The notes: generated by a model not told the origin, from the letters alone. A stretch of 64,000 nt of DNA from Juglans regia (GCF_001411555.2 NC_049904.1:32253370-32317369); one strand, 5' to 3'; positions 33,779 through 45,072 are shown, counted from the first letter of the stretch. Made by a program: numbers and translations.

Positions 33779-36700
33779 AAACTCTTAGTTGGAACTGTCG
33801 GGGGCTTGGAAACCCCCGAACAGTTCAGTTCCTTTGCCAGATGGTAAAGGAGAAGAGGCCGGAAGTGATTTTTATTATGGAGTCACGCCTGAAACAGTGT
33901 AAAGCAATTGGTATTCAGAGGAGGTTAGGTTTTGAGGGCTGCTTTGTAGTGGAGCCCATTGGTTTGAGTGGGGGACTAATTCTTTTTTGGAAAAGGGAGG
34001 AGATGATTGATTTGATAAATTTTTCTCACAGACACATCAATGCATGGGTGGATGAGGGGGGAGGTAGAAAGAGATGGGTTTTGACTGGTTTTTATGGGGA
34101 TCCGATAGTGCACAAAAGAAGAGAAGGATGGAACTTATTGAATTCCCTTGAACCAGAGGCTGGAATTGGTTGGTGTGTGGTGGGGGATTTTAATGAGATT
34201 GTGAGTCAGGATGAAAAACAAGGGGGGAGATTAAGAAGTGAGGAACAAATGGATCTATTCAGAAAGGCATTGGAAAAGGGCAATTTATCAGATTTGGGAT
34301 GGAAGGGAGATCGTTTTACATGGTGGAATGGGCATGTGGATGACACTTATGTAATGGAGAGACTAGACCGGGGGGTAGCTAACTATCATTGGCTGGCTTT
34401 GAATACTGAAGTTAAGGTGGAGGTGCTGGTTACAGTATGTTCTGACCACTGCCCCTTATTGGTCTGCTCTAGTAGTGGGGATAGAAGGGAAATTAGAAGA
34501 GGACATAGCTTTAAATATGAGCTGGCTTGGGATCTGGAAGAGGGATGTGCTAGGGTTATTGAACATGAGTGGGGGAGAAAAAAGGATCAAAGGGAGGGTA
34601 TGGCAGGATTATTGAACTTATTAGATGGTTGTAGAGGTTCCCTTAAAAACTGGAGCAGAAATTTAGTTAAAGAAAGAGGTAGAGAGATCACTTTGCAAAC
34701 TGAGCAACTAAGAGGGCTACAAGAGAGGGGAGGGGGTGGGCAAGACAGGCTGGAGGAAATAAAAAGGAGAAAAAAAGAAGTGGAGAAATTACTTGATCAG
34801 GAAAACTTAGCGTGGAAGCAAAGGGCTAAAAGGCATTGGTTGCAAAAGGGGGATAGGAATACAAAATTTTTTCATGCATGTGCTAATCAAAGGAGGAAGA
34901 GAAATTACATTAGTAATATAAAAGATGAACAAGGGGAGGTTGTGACAGAACCGGAGAGGATTGCAGAAAAATTCAAAGAATATTACGAAGGTATTTACTC
35001 TTCCACTTTCCCTTCAAATGAGAAAATTGATACCTGCCTTAGCTGTGTAGAAACCAAGGTTTCCGAGGAAATGAAACTGAATATGGAACGAGATTTTACC
35101 GAGGAGGAAGTGGAGAGGGCTTTAAAAGAAATGTCTCCTTTAAAATCTCCGGGACCTGATGGTTTTGGTGCTGGTTTTTATAAGAATAATTGGGGTGTGA
35201 TTGGAGCAAAAGTAAAGGAAGCTGTTCTTGAGGTGCTGAAGGGAGGTCCTTTGGATAAGAAGCTTAACTACACCTTTCTAGCCTTAATTCCTAAGGTTAC
35301 ATCCCCTTTATCTGCAAAAGATTATAGGCCTATTAGCTTGTATAATGTGCTGTATAAGCTGATCTCTAAGGTGATAGCAAACAGAATTAAGGGGGTTTTG
35401 CAATTCATTATTTCAGCAAACCAGAGTGCTTTTATCCCGGGGAGACTCATTACTGATAATATCATGATTGCCTATGAGCTTTTACATTCTATGAAAGAAA
35501 AACAAAAAGGGAAAGAGGGTAACATGGCCATTAAGCTAGATATGGCCAAAGCCTACGATAGGGTGGAATGGACTTTTTTGAAGGCTTTACTTGTGCAAAT
35601 GGGTTTTGGGGATAAAATTATAAAGCTGATCATGGAGTGTGTTTGTTCAGTGACCTATTCAGTGCTACTTAATGGAAAGTCAGGGGATATTATAAAACCC
35701 TCGAGGGGGTTGAGGCAAGGGGACCCTTTGTTCCCTTATTTGTTCATTATCTGTGCAGAGGGCCTAAGCCAATTGCTGGAAAAGGCAGAGTTAAGGGGTG
35801 ATATACGTGGAATGGTAGTAGCTAGGGGTGGAACTAGAGTGAATCACCTCATGTTTGCTGATAATTGTATCATTTTCAGTAGGGCAAAAGCTGAGGAGTG
35901 GAGAAATATTCAGGCTATTTTGAAATGTTATGAAGAAGCTTCTGGGCAGATTTTGAATAAACAAAAGACATCCTTAATGTTTAGCTCTAATACTAGCTTC
36001 TCAACTCGAGGGGGGATACAAAGAGAGGCTGGGGCTGTTCTGTTTGATAATTTTGAAAGATATCTGGGGCTGCCAGCAATGGTAGGAAGGGCAAAATACA
36101 ACACTTTTCGTAGTATCAAAGATAGAGTGTGGCAGAAAATTCAAAATTGGAAGACTAATTTCTTGTCTAGGGCTGGAAAGGAAGTGATGGTGAAGGCTGT
36201 TTTGCAAGCCATCCCTACTTACTCTATGAGTGTTTTTAAGTTGCCAAAAAAGTTGTATAGTGACTTAGAGGCTTTGATCTCAAGGTTTTGGTGGAAAAAT
36301 AACAAGACAGCTGCTGGTATTCATTGGAAATCATGGGAGTTGTTGGGGACTTCTAAAGATGGTGGTGGTCTTGGCTTTAGAAGCATGGAGGGTTTTAATA
36401 GAGCTATGTTGGCAAAACAAGGATGGAGGTTGGTCCAGAGGCAAGACTCACTGGTGGCAAAGATCTTTAATGAAAAATATCTGAAGGGGAAATTTTATAC
36501 TGCTGCAAAATTAGGGAGATCTCCCTCCTTAATTTGGCGTAGTCTATGGGAAGTAAAGGATATGGTTGAAAGGGGCCTGAGGTGGAGGGTGGGAAATGGA
36601 AGAAAAATTCAGATATGGGGTCAGAAATGGCTTCCTTCTCCTATTTCTCATTGTGTTCAATCTCCTGTACAAGTTTTAGCAGCTGATGCAAGGGTGGCAG

Positions 36701-37893
36701 AGTTGATTGATGATGATAGGAAGGAATGGAAAGTGGATTTAATCTCAAGGGTCTTTAAAAAGGAAGAAGCTGATATGATTTGTGCCTTACCCATTAGTAG
36801 CTTTGGGGCAGACGATAGAATGTTCTGGGGATTCTCAAAGACAGGTAAATTCACGGTAAGAAGTGCTTACCATGCTGATGTCCAATGGAAGTCAGAAAGG
36901 AAATGGGGTTCTTCGGAAGGGAATAGAGATGCTGAGCAGTGGAAGAAGATTTGGTCTCTGGAGGTGCCGGGAAGATTTAAACACTTTGCCTGGAATGCTT
37001 TGAATAATGCCTTACCTACAAGTGTTAACTTGGTCAGAAGAAAAGTGATTGAGGACCCTCTTTGCCCGATATGCAGAAGAGAAGAAGAAGATGTTAAGCA
37101 TGTTCTGTGGTGCTGTCCTGCGGCTGCTGATGTGTGGGCTGAAGCTGAAAGCCCGGTGAGAAAGTGGAGGAACCAGGTGCAAGATTTCACAAGTTTGTGG
37201 ATGGATTTGATAAAAAAGCTCTCAAAGGATTGTCTGGAAAGAGTGGTTGCCATCATGATGGGAATTTGGGGGAGGAGAAATGCCTTTGTCTTTGAAAAGG
37301 TTTTCGGAAGCCCTGGCAAAGTGATGAGGTTGGCTTTGCTATCTCTAGAGGAGCACCAGGAGGCTAACAATAGAAGAGAGACAGGGCAGGAAATTAGGGA
37401 AGGGAATGGGAGGGACAGAAAATGGAAGAGACCTATGCCAGGTTTTTATAAGTTGAATTTTGATGCTGCGGTTGATAGAAAGAATAGGAGGATGGGTATA
37501 GGAATTGTTATTAGGGACAGCAATGGAGAGGTAATGGTCTCGGTATGCTCCAGGAAGGATCATGTTATTTCCCCTTTTATTGCCGAGTGCCAGGCTTTAA
37601 AGAGATCTATAGATCTTTGCAAGGAGCTGGGTTTTGGGGCTGTCATGATGGAGGGAGATGCAAAGGGAATGATAGAGGCAGTGATAGCAAAGGAAGCTGA
37701 CGAGTCTGAGTATGGTCAACTGATCGAGGACACCAAAAGAGCTTTTGCACAAGGCTTTCAGTGGTCTTTGAGTTTTATACATAGAGAAGGAAATAGTGTT
37801 GCACATAGTTTAGCAAAAAAGGCTTTACATACAAATACTGAATTATGTTGGATTGAGGAAAGTCCACAGGAAGTCATACAGAAAATTGTATAG
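33775..37893 (+). CDS. LINE ORF2: endonuclease, reverse transcriptase, RNase H polyprotein
   Basis: An uninterrupted 1372-codon frame. It begins with an AP-type endonuclease (SWNCRGLG at the N-terminus, GDFNE near residue 137, SDHCPLL near 223). Then comes a reverse transcriptase (SPGPDG near 458, KDYRPISL, NQSAFIPGR, LDMAKAYDRVEW near 590, RGLRQGDPL). A zf-RVT region follows (WSLEVPGRFKHFAWNAL...CPIC). The C-terminal RNase H has its acidic residues in NFDAA, AECQAL and EGDAKG and a final H in VAHSLA. The ATG overlaps the ORF1 stop as ATGA. The usual FADD active-site motif reads FADN here (Asn near residue 697), which should cripple polymerisation. RNase H-bearing L1 elements are a known plant lineage. 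Confidence 0.95.
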   Translation: MKTLSWNCRGLGNPRTVQFLCQMVKEKRPEVIFIMESRLKQCKAIGIQRRLGFEGCFVVEPIGLSGGLILFWKREEMIDLINFSHRHINAWVDEGGGRKRWVLTGFYGDPIVHKRREGWNLLNSLEPEAGIGWCVVGDFNEIVSQDEKQGGRLRSEEQMDLFRKALEKGNLSDLGWKGDRFTWWNGHVDDTYVMERLDRGVANYHWLALNTEVKVEVLVTVCSDHCPLLVCSSSGDRREIRRGHSFKYELAWDLEEGCARVIEHEWGRKKDQREGMAGLLNLLDGCRGSLKNWSRNLVKERGREITLQTEQLRGLQERGGGGQDRLEEIKRRKKEVEKLLDQENLAWKQRAKRHWLQKGDRNTKFFHACANQRRKRNYISNIKDEQGEVVTEPERIAEKFKEYYEGIYSSTFPSNEKIDTCLSCVETKVSEEMKLNMERDFTEEEVERALKEMSPLKSPGPDGFGAGFYKNNWGVIGAKVKEAVLEVLKGGPLDKKLNYTFLALIPKVTSPLSAKDYRPISLYNVLYKLISKVIANRIKGVLQFIISANQSAFIPGRLITDNIMIAYELLHSMKEKQKGKEGNMAIKLDMAKAYDRVEWTFLKALLVQMGFGDKIIKLIMECVCSVTYSVLLNGKSGDIIKPSRGLRQGDPLFPYLFIICAEGLSQLLEKAELRGDIRGMVVARGGTRVNHLMFADNCIIFSRAKAEEWRNIQAILKCYEEASGQILNKQKTSLMFSSNTSFSTRGGIQREAGAVLFDNFERYLGLPAMVGRAKYNTFRSIKDRVWQKIQNWKTNFLSRAGKEVMVKAVLQAIPTYSMSVFKLPKKLYSDLEALISRFWWKNNKTAAGIHWKSWELLGTSKDGGGLGFRSMEGFNRAMLAKQGWRLVQRQDSLVAKIFNEKYLKGKFYTAAKLGRSPSLIWRSLWEVKDMVERGLRWRVGNGRKIQIWGQKWLPSPISHCVQSPVQVLAADARVAELIDDDRKEWKVDLISRVFKKEEADMICALPISSFGADDRMFWGFSKTGKFTVRSAYHADVQWKSERKWGSSEGNRDAEQWKKIWSLEVPGRFKHFAWNALNNALPTSVNLVRRKVIEDPLCPICRREEEDVKHVLWCCPAAADVWAEAESPVRKWRNQVQDFTSLWMDLIKKLSKDCLERVVAIMMGIWGRRNAFVFEKVFGSPGKVMRLALLSLEEHQEANNRRETGQEIREGNGRDRKWKRPMPGFYKLNFDAAVDRKNRRMGIGIVIRDSNGEVMVSVCSRKDHVISPFIAECQALKRSIDLCKELGFGAVMMEGDAKGMIEAVIAKEADESEYGQLIEDTKRAFAQGFQWSLSFIHREGNSVAHSLAKKALHTNTELCWIEESPQEVIQKIV

Positions 37894-39929
37894 GACAGAA
37901 ATTGTAGTTTCTTGACATTATAAATGAGATGAGGTTCTTTGCTTCAAAAAAAAAAAGTTATGCCGTTCACCTTGTCTCGTGGACCAACCACCACAATGCA
38001 ATGTCAAGCAATTTATTAAAAAAAATTTAAAAATATAAACATAAAAGATATTAGATTGAGAGATAAAATGAAATGATTTATAAATAATAATAAAATTTAT
38101 AAATAATAATAAATAATTTCAACTCATCTCTTAATTAAAATTGTGAGAGTTTATTTTTGTATGTTTTTTAGATTTTATTTTATTTTAAATATACATTTTT
38201 TATTTTTAATAAATCGCCTAGTACTTATTCTTTATAATCAATAAATCACCTAGTACTACATAACGCCACCATCAATAAAACAAAATAAACAGTATATTCG
38301 TACCTAGCATTTATTTTTAATTATGCTTGTAGGTAGGTTACAGTACACACTACTTTTATTATCCACAGAGAGAGAGAGAGAGAGCAAATGTGAAAAGAGG
38401 GATGCTATAAGAGTATGACATTGGTTGTTCTTTTATGAGCTGCACTACCACCGTGCCGCTTTCAGCTTATCGTGACTGTTAGTGTAAAAATAATTTTTTT
38501 TTAATTCAATTTTTTATTCATAAATATTTTTTATTTTTAAATATTTTTAAAAATATAAAAAATATATCAATATATTAAAAATTACTTATTTAATCATTTA
38601 ATAAAAAAAAATTATTGAACAGTCAAATGGAACGATAACAATTAGATAATTTTTTTCTTTTTTTTATATACACATGTAAAATCATATTTTTTGAATATTA
38701 ATTTTATATATAAAAATAAAAAATTTTACATTAAATTGTGCATATTTGAGTTAAATAATAAATTATTATTATTATTTTTTTAAATTTATTTTTGTTAGTG
38801 TCTAAAGGGAGAGCAAGAGAAAGAAATGTTTCGAGAGATGACTTGTTTCCATTGGTGTCAAGAGAAAGAGGAAGAGGAGAGAGTTTAATTTAAGGTTATA
38901 TTATGCAAATATATAGATGTATATATAATCCAATACTAGTGTTCTTTAGAGGATTATCATATTATTTATTGCAAAAAATTAATAAGTGTTTTTGAAAATA
39001 AAAAATAGGTTTTATTTATTTGATAGACAAGAAAAAAAAATCAAATAATATTTTTAATTTTAAAATATATAAATCTTGTACACTCACTTAAAAAATAAAT
39101 AAATTTAAAATCCATATTTAAAAAACAGCATTCATTTCTTAAAAAAAAAAAAAAAAAAAAGAGAAGAAAGAAGAAAGAAGAAGAAGAGATTTTCTTTTTT
39201 CAAAATCTCAGATTCTATAACGCAGGGATGGGGAATTGGAGTACACGTGAGGCAGTAGAAAGTCCCTATCACGTATCCCACGCTAAGGAGATTCGCCCAC
39301 GTATTGTCTATGGGAATGAAGTTCGAACACCACAGCCAGAGAATTAAAAAACGTGAGTTCCTAGGAAGTCAACCATGTTTACGGGAACGATCCAGCTATA
39401 TAGCCTGTGTCTCTTTTTATGTAAATCCGGTGGCAAGTCCGAGGAAATAACACCGTCCAAAATAATAAATACAAGGATTTATTATTGCTATTATTATTAT
39501 TTTCGTAGAATTAAAGTGCATACATATAAACATTAATCTTTAATATTTATAATATTAATCAAAACTAAATTAATTAAACGTTATGGGGGGGAGTTTGTAA
39601 GGGAAGGAAAATAGGCAAAGCAAAGGATATTATTGCGAAGTGTTCTCCGATCCAAGGACGGCAGAATTGTAGCTCTAGGAAGTAGTGGCCCACGAATATA
39701 AGAAAATCTCTTTAAAGAAGTCAAATGGGCCAGCCCGCAGTTATATGACTATGCACAATTTGGTTGCACATGGACCAGAAGCAACCCAAAATCGTAAATT
39801 TTTCTCTGGACACGTAGACCGTTACAAGTACGAGGATAAAATGTTATACTAGGTGAGAAAGTCTATGATAAGTTATAGACTTGATAATGACAATGAGAGT
39901 TTTGGTTTAGCAAAAAATTAACTGAATAA

Positions 39930-40118
39930 GCCTCGTTTGGCTATACAGTTAAGATAAGATGAATTGAGATATTTTGTTAAAAATTAAATAAAATATTATT
40001 ATAATATAAATTTTTAATATTATTTTTGTTTTAAGATTTGAAAAAATTGAATTTTTTATTATATTTTTTGTGGGAGATTGAAAAAGTTGTAATGAAGATG
40101 AGATGGTTTGGTTTCAGT
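39930..40118. mobile_element. MITE, family B (left end preserved)
   Basis: It begins GCCTCGTTTGGCTATACAGTTAAGATAAGATGA and continues into the usual AATATTATTATAATATAAATTTTTAATATTATTTTT core and GAAAAAGTTGTAATGAAGATGAGAT. The left end mirrors the right end of the copy ending at 47248. Confidence 0.65.
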
Positions 40119-41042
40119 GAAGATGTGGATTCTTAGAAACGTTGAATATTACAATCAGTCTCTTGCTGGTTTTGTCAAGATGTTCCATGTCTAATTGCTG
40201 GGCAACCAAGTGCTAAAATTGGATTATTACTGTATCAATCAATCACTTCTACAAGTCCTCCTTTCTTTTTGGGTTTTTCTTTTTGATGAGTAGAATCTGA
40301 GCTCCAGTATTTTGTATGATGCGTGCACATGTGCAGAGTCTCCATTAGAATTTAGGGGTACTGTCTGCATCCAGAAACTTGTTTGAACTCCTGGAATCCT
40401 AGAAAGGAAGCTGCATGCTCATGCTCTCCTCAGCATCCAACTATTATTCCCATCTGCCAGAGCAAAGCTTCCAGCATCAATTTCCCTTATTTTTCAGCAT
40501 TCCAGCACAGAGTACACCAAGAAAATTTTACATTTGAAGGACTAGAAAGCAGGTTCCAGATAAATTAAAACCGAGATGCACCAATCATCAAACCTACCTA
40601 CGACATGTTTGATCTCCAAAATGTTTCCTCCATATATTGGCAAGAGCAAGAATATACTTCGTAGTATAATCGACATGAATCTCGCATCATTATATGTGTC
40701 ACAGGATATAATCCAACCATTTCACCATACAAATGCATCTATCATTACAAAATTGGCAGCAAAGCAAAGCAGGGAAAAATATTAAACGCCAAAAGACAAA
40801 TATTAAAAAGAAATGCATAATTTTTATTACTTACCTCGTTTTATATGGTGAAGTGTTCAAGAATTAGAGTTAACAATGAGCAAAGAACGCAACCCTGAAT
40901 GTGTATCTGTCTACATGTCAAAAGTAGTAATCAGTGACTAATGAAGCATAGTTGGTTCAGCAATACAGATCATGTTGCAGCCGTCCATTACCAGAGTCAT
41001 ATCTGATCAATGTTTCAGTTAGCCTGTGTTAACCCATAACAT

Positions 41043-41217
41043 TTATCCTTTAATTTCCAGTTCCAGCCCTACAGTTTCATTCTCTGAGCACCAACCTGCA
41101 TCGTGCACTCTTATATTATGACCAACTTGCTGGGATCTGGATCCCTTCCAATGTGCTAATTCATCATACACATCTGCTCCAATTCTTGTGCTCCTTTTCT
41201 TGCAAATCCCATGCTGG
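41043..41217 (-). other. Possible alternative 3' exon of the small charged-protein gene
   Basis: A strong polypyrimidine tract plus CAG acceptor (minus strand, just above 41217) precedes an open stretch beginning CATGGGATTTGC. A donor-like GTGAGC overlaps the stop codon of the upstream frame. Splicing between them would replace the last residue by a short tail; in another frame the segment stays open to 41043. No transcript evidence is available. Confidence 0.3.
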
Positions 41218-41594
41218 GGGAGGAAGGAAAAGAAGAAAGAAAACTGAAAGGGAAACAAAAGTAATTGGTACAATTCGAGATCAATGAAGTAAGAGAAACA
41301 ATGTTTGCAGGGGGTCTAGAAGTTTTGTTCATTCAACGGAAGGAAAATAGCAGAAAAGTAGTAAATATTTTTTAAAGGTGCTAGCTCCATGCAAAATTCT
41401 GGTAGGATAATCTGCTCCAAAACCTCCCAATCAAAATCATTCATAGAGGAATGGGAGCTCAGATATTACAAAAAGCAAATATATGACACAGGAATTACAG
41501 GAAACCATAGGAAAGTTAACAAAGCCCCTCTCCATACGAATGACTTATCCAAGGGAAGAGAAGGTATGCAACCATTATAATAGCTAATCCAAGC

Positions 41595-42029
41595 TCACTT
41601 GCACTCAACACCAGCTTCAGCAGCTCGGCGAGGCTTATTTTTTCTCCTACTTCCATTTTGTCGAAATCCGACAGACTTAGTCGAATCATTGGGGCTTGAT
41701 TTTGTTCCAATACCATTCTCCACTCCCACCGAATCTATGCTTTCTTTGACCTGGGCAGACCTCTTCCTCTTTCGTCCATTCTCTATGGTAGCTGGATTTT
41801 TCACATCTTTTCTAGAAATATTGCGTTTAGAATTCTCACCATCTTCTTCTATCTTTTCAGCAACTTCTTCTTCTTCCTCTTCTGCTTCTTCTTCGATTTC
41901 ATCCTTCAATGGTTTTTGAGGCCTTCCTCTTCTCCTGTACCCTGGACTTTTTCCTTCTTCACCACTTCCAGGATCCTCACGGGCAGCAATAGCAGTTCGC
42001 TTCTTTCCTTTTCCTCTACCTCTTCCCAT
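41595..42029 (-). CDS. Small charged protein with AT-hook-like RRGRPQK motif, unknown function
   Basis: An intronless minus-strand frame of 144 residues. It opens with GRGRGKGKKR and has an AT-hook-like RRGRPQKP near residues 33-40. It then runs through an acidic Glu-rich stretch (about 44-65) and further basic patches (GRKRKRS near 85, RRKNKPRR near 128), and ends in VECK. The composition suggests a nuclear, disordered, chromatin- or nucleic-acid-associated protein; I do not recognise a family with certainty. A 5'-UTR intron is likely: an acceptor lies about 20 bases above the ATG, and a leader exon with donor GTATGT lies near 43428. The stop overlaps a GTGAGC donor-like site. The coding call rests on length, composition and leader architecture. 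Confidence 0.6.
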   Translation of the reverse strand: MGRGRGKGKKRTAIAAREDPGSGEEGKSPGYRRRGRPQKPLKDEIEEEAEEEEEEVAEKIEEDGENSKRNISRKDVKNPATIENGRKRKRSAQVKESIDSVGVENGIGTKSSPNDSTKSVGFRQNGSRRKNKPRRAAEAGVECK

Positions 42030-43540
42030 AATGAAGAAACTCCCCTGATAAAATTTTGATCAAGTCAAGGAGATTTCTGCAAAGTAAAGTGGATAAACTT
42101 AGAGACGCAAGTTAAAACGTATTAACTGAGACTGCAAATTTTAAATGATGACACAAAAACTAAGAGGCTAGCTATTTCACAGGCAGAGGATTCAAGATAC
42201 TTTTTATATCATGGCAACATCGAAGCTCATAATGACAACAGGTGGGAATGAATCGGGATTATATAACCTGAGCCAAAATCAGCAATCTTTAAGGAAGAGG
42301 GCATATCCACAGCCTTACTAAAAACAAAATGGAAAATAAACAAACTAAAAAGCTTACAGTCCATCATGATAAAATATAACAATCTGTATACTACCCTCTA
42401 TTTGGTTGCTGAGGAAGCCAAAAAAAGATAAAATAGAATAAAAATACAATCTTGAATCAATTGTTTTGCGATCATATAGTTTTGAATATGAAAACTCGCC
42501 TTAACCGTGCTGATAAGTTCGATAAGTCCAATTGGTTATGCTTCTGACGTTCTATTTAACAAAATTAAATTCATGGTTTTAGTTGGCCTCCTCTTCCTAC
42601 ATCCTTTTTCTAGTCAACCAACTCAAGCATCAGTAGTGTCCGCACAAAGCAAGGGAAACCATGGGAAACAAATACATCGAGAACGGAAAGATCAAAGGAT
42701 AAACAACCAAAAGAAGATAGAATATCACAAACAAAGTCACGCTCGTCATATAACGAGCCAAATAAGCAAAACGAATTCTTTTCAGGATCAAAACAAAGGT
42801 AAATCGATGCTAACTTCACTTTGAGCAATACATAGAAAAAAATCGATAATAAATAAGCGAGAAAAGGGAGAACCAAAACCATAAATCCTATGTATTATAT
42901 CGTTTCGGACCAGAAAATGAAGTACTGGCCTATCTGCGCTTAATTTTTCTCAGTGAAGTAGAGCTCTTTAAATTCTCAGTCCTCAAAAAACGAGAATCTA
43001 TGATTACAAATAGTAATTTATTTTATTTTCTAATGTATTCCCAGAAGAACAGATCAAGTTTAATTCTTTTCTGAAAGCAAAAACTTTAGAGCGAACATAT
43101 ATCACTGCTATTATACAATATGTTTTACAGAAAGAGAGAAACGACAAAAATGAAGCTAACCTTATAAGCACACATCCATTTTCTGCATGTAAAAAGCAAA
43201 ACCCAATTCTCAAAATCTGATTTATACTAATCGGAAGACTAAAACTGCAAGAAACAAGTGGGTTTGTTTCTATTGACGGTTTCAACGTGAAGTGACTGAG
43301 GCCAAAAAGTGGTAGAAGCTATGATCTGAAAGAGAACTACTGAAGACCCAGATCAGTCAATGATGTGATAAAGGAAAAATGTTAGCATAAACGATTGAGG
43401 CTTGAAGAGGTTTCTCATATACATACTGGGTTTGAGAGCTTAGCCAAAGAGGAGGAAGAGACAGAGAGAGAGCCAGGAAATGAAAAATGGTCGAGAAGCT
43501 AAATGGATTTTCCCCCTTTTTTTAATCCTCGGGTTAAAAT
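42030..43540. promoter_or_regulatory. Leader, probable 5'-UTR intron and promoter of the small charged-protein gene
   Basis: On the minus strand a GA-rich first leader exon (about 43430-43500) ends in a GTATGT donor, and an acceptor TTTTATCAG lies near 42048. The ~1.4 kb between them would be a 5'-UTR intron. Open frames in it (42507-42882, 43004-43285) carry no domain. Confidence 0.45.
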
Positions 43541-43659
43541 GGTGGTCTGTGTGGTAAAAAATGTAGTAGGCGTCTTGCCGAAGGCTTGCTCGAACCAACC
43601 TTTCGCTTTTTCAAATTTTGGGTGAATACTCAATTATAAATTATTAATTAGCAGATTGA

Positions 43660-43760
43660 ATTTTACTCATCATCCTCATATCATATATTTATTAAAATAT
43701 AATTAAAAAATAAAATCAAGTGTGTAATATAAAAATAATGAATATAATTTTTTTAATAGA
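43660..43760. mobile_element. MITE, family A, short copy
   Basis: ATTTTACTCATCATCCTCATATCATATATTT on the left is matched in inverse by AATATAAAAATAATGAATATAATTTTT on the right. Confidence 0.5.
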
Positions 43761-44744
43761 TTAGTAATCTCCTCGTACTTTGATAACATATTTATACATG
43801 TAAAAAGAATGTATTTTTTTAGAAAGGAAAATTGTTAATATCGTTCATCAGAAAAAATTTACATTCATGACTAGATACATGTAAGTATATTCTTATATAA
43901 ACTATTACCTCTTAAACCAATTAATGTATTTGGAGCTCCACTAGTATACTATTTTCTTTTGTGACAGGTCTGGTTTTTACTACTGTTGATACTCTCTACA
44001 AATAAATATCTAAAAGATAACACTTTGCCTAAACATAGACTCAACCTCACTCTTCATAAAAAGATATGACTCAACCTTTAGGAAAAAGGTCAAAGAGACG
44101 AATTCAATTTTTTTTTTTTACTAAACAATAAGGAAAATAATAAAATAGATGTGAAAAAAGATGGATTACAGTTTTGATCAATTCTAATAAATTTCAAAAT
44201 TTGTGACGGCACGAGAAGACACTACACTTATATTTTTTCAGCCACAAAAGTCAGGTGTGAAATATCTGATGTGGTGATTCCGATGATTCGACGTGTGTGG
44301 CGAAAAAAACTATCGAGAAGGGTGGCAGGTGAGAATCACATGCAGTTGTGAGCGATACGTGAGGACCACGCGCAGTAATTTTGGTAAAACTGTCACTAGC
44401 CTCCAAATGATTTGTAGCTTAAGAGTTTTCTTGTACTGCACACGTCTATTTATGATTGATAAAAAGATGTAGATCTATCATTTTCAACCTTTAAAAAATA
44501 AAAAATAAAAAAACTGAAAAAATAGAACTACCTTAATAAGCAAAATGGGTAACGGAGAAATGAGGAACGAGAGGGAGAGAGAGAATGTATTAATTGCGAA
44601 CTTGTCTTTGGTATGATTACGAAGTTATTTGAATATAGTTTTCTTTGAGTATAAATTGTGATAAATCATATGTAGAAAAAAGTATAGCGTCTTGACTTTT
44701 TAGAAATTTCAAATTTCTTATAATTATTAATAAAGGAAAATACT

Positions 44745-44930
44745 TTAGCCACGCAAATTACATAAAAATAAATATATAAATTAACGTAATTTGATATGGT
44801 ATATTAGATTGTAAAGTTATTTTTATTGTAAAGTTAATTTTATTATAAAGTAGATCTAACGGATCTCATAAAGATACGTCAGTTTGTAAATTTATTTTTA
44901 TATAATTTTTTTTATTTCTTTAGCAGTTCT
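44745..44930. repeat. MITE-like repeat, family C
   Basis: Sequence around TTTGATATGGTATATTAGATTGTAAAGTTATTTTTATTGTAAAG and TAGATCTAACGGATCTCAT is shared with the copies at 13263-13444 (inverted) and 27076-27235. Confidence 0.5.
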
Positions 44931-45072
44931 CATTAATAAATACTTAAATTATAAGATTAAAACAGATAAAATGTTTTTATCCTAAAAGCCATGCGTCCTA
45001 AATTATATGATTTCTAACAACTCTTCGATGTTTATTTATTTTTAGAATAGTGTTATATGTCATATTTTTATC

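Larger units (their letters stand above)
32346..37954 (+). mobile_element. Full-length plant L1-type LINE with RNase H, 16-bp perfect TSD
   Basis: The element is bracketed by the direct repeat AAGTTATGCCGTTCAC at 32330-32345 and 37955-37970, directly after an A tail (about 37946-37954). This is the signature of target-primed reverse transcription. The 5.6-kb insert has a ~100-bp leader, an ORF1 region (32447-33778) and ORF2 (33775-37893). Its base composition is clearly richer in G than the AT-rich flanks, which marks its borders. The leading region is present, so it is not 5'-truncated. The perfect duplication suggests a fairly recent insertion. Confidence 0.93.
37971..41594. other. AT-rich intergenic DNA with MITE remnants
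   Basis: It contains family B remnants at about 38040-38145 and 39930-40118, a (GA)n run near 38369-38383, and a poly(A)/GAAGAA stretch at 39139-39190. A mixed-composition part at 39200-39460 holds several ACGT cores (CACGTGAGG-like) but no open frame. A possible downstream exon of the neighbouring minus-strand gene lies at 41043-41217. No other gene was recognised. Confidence 0.5.

Noticed and set aside
35928..37806. Several minus-strand frames opposite LINE ORF2
   Set aside because: They are antisense shadows of a complete 1372-codon polyprotein with clear domains.
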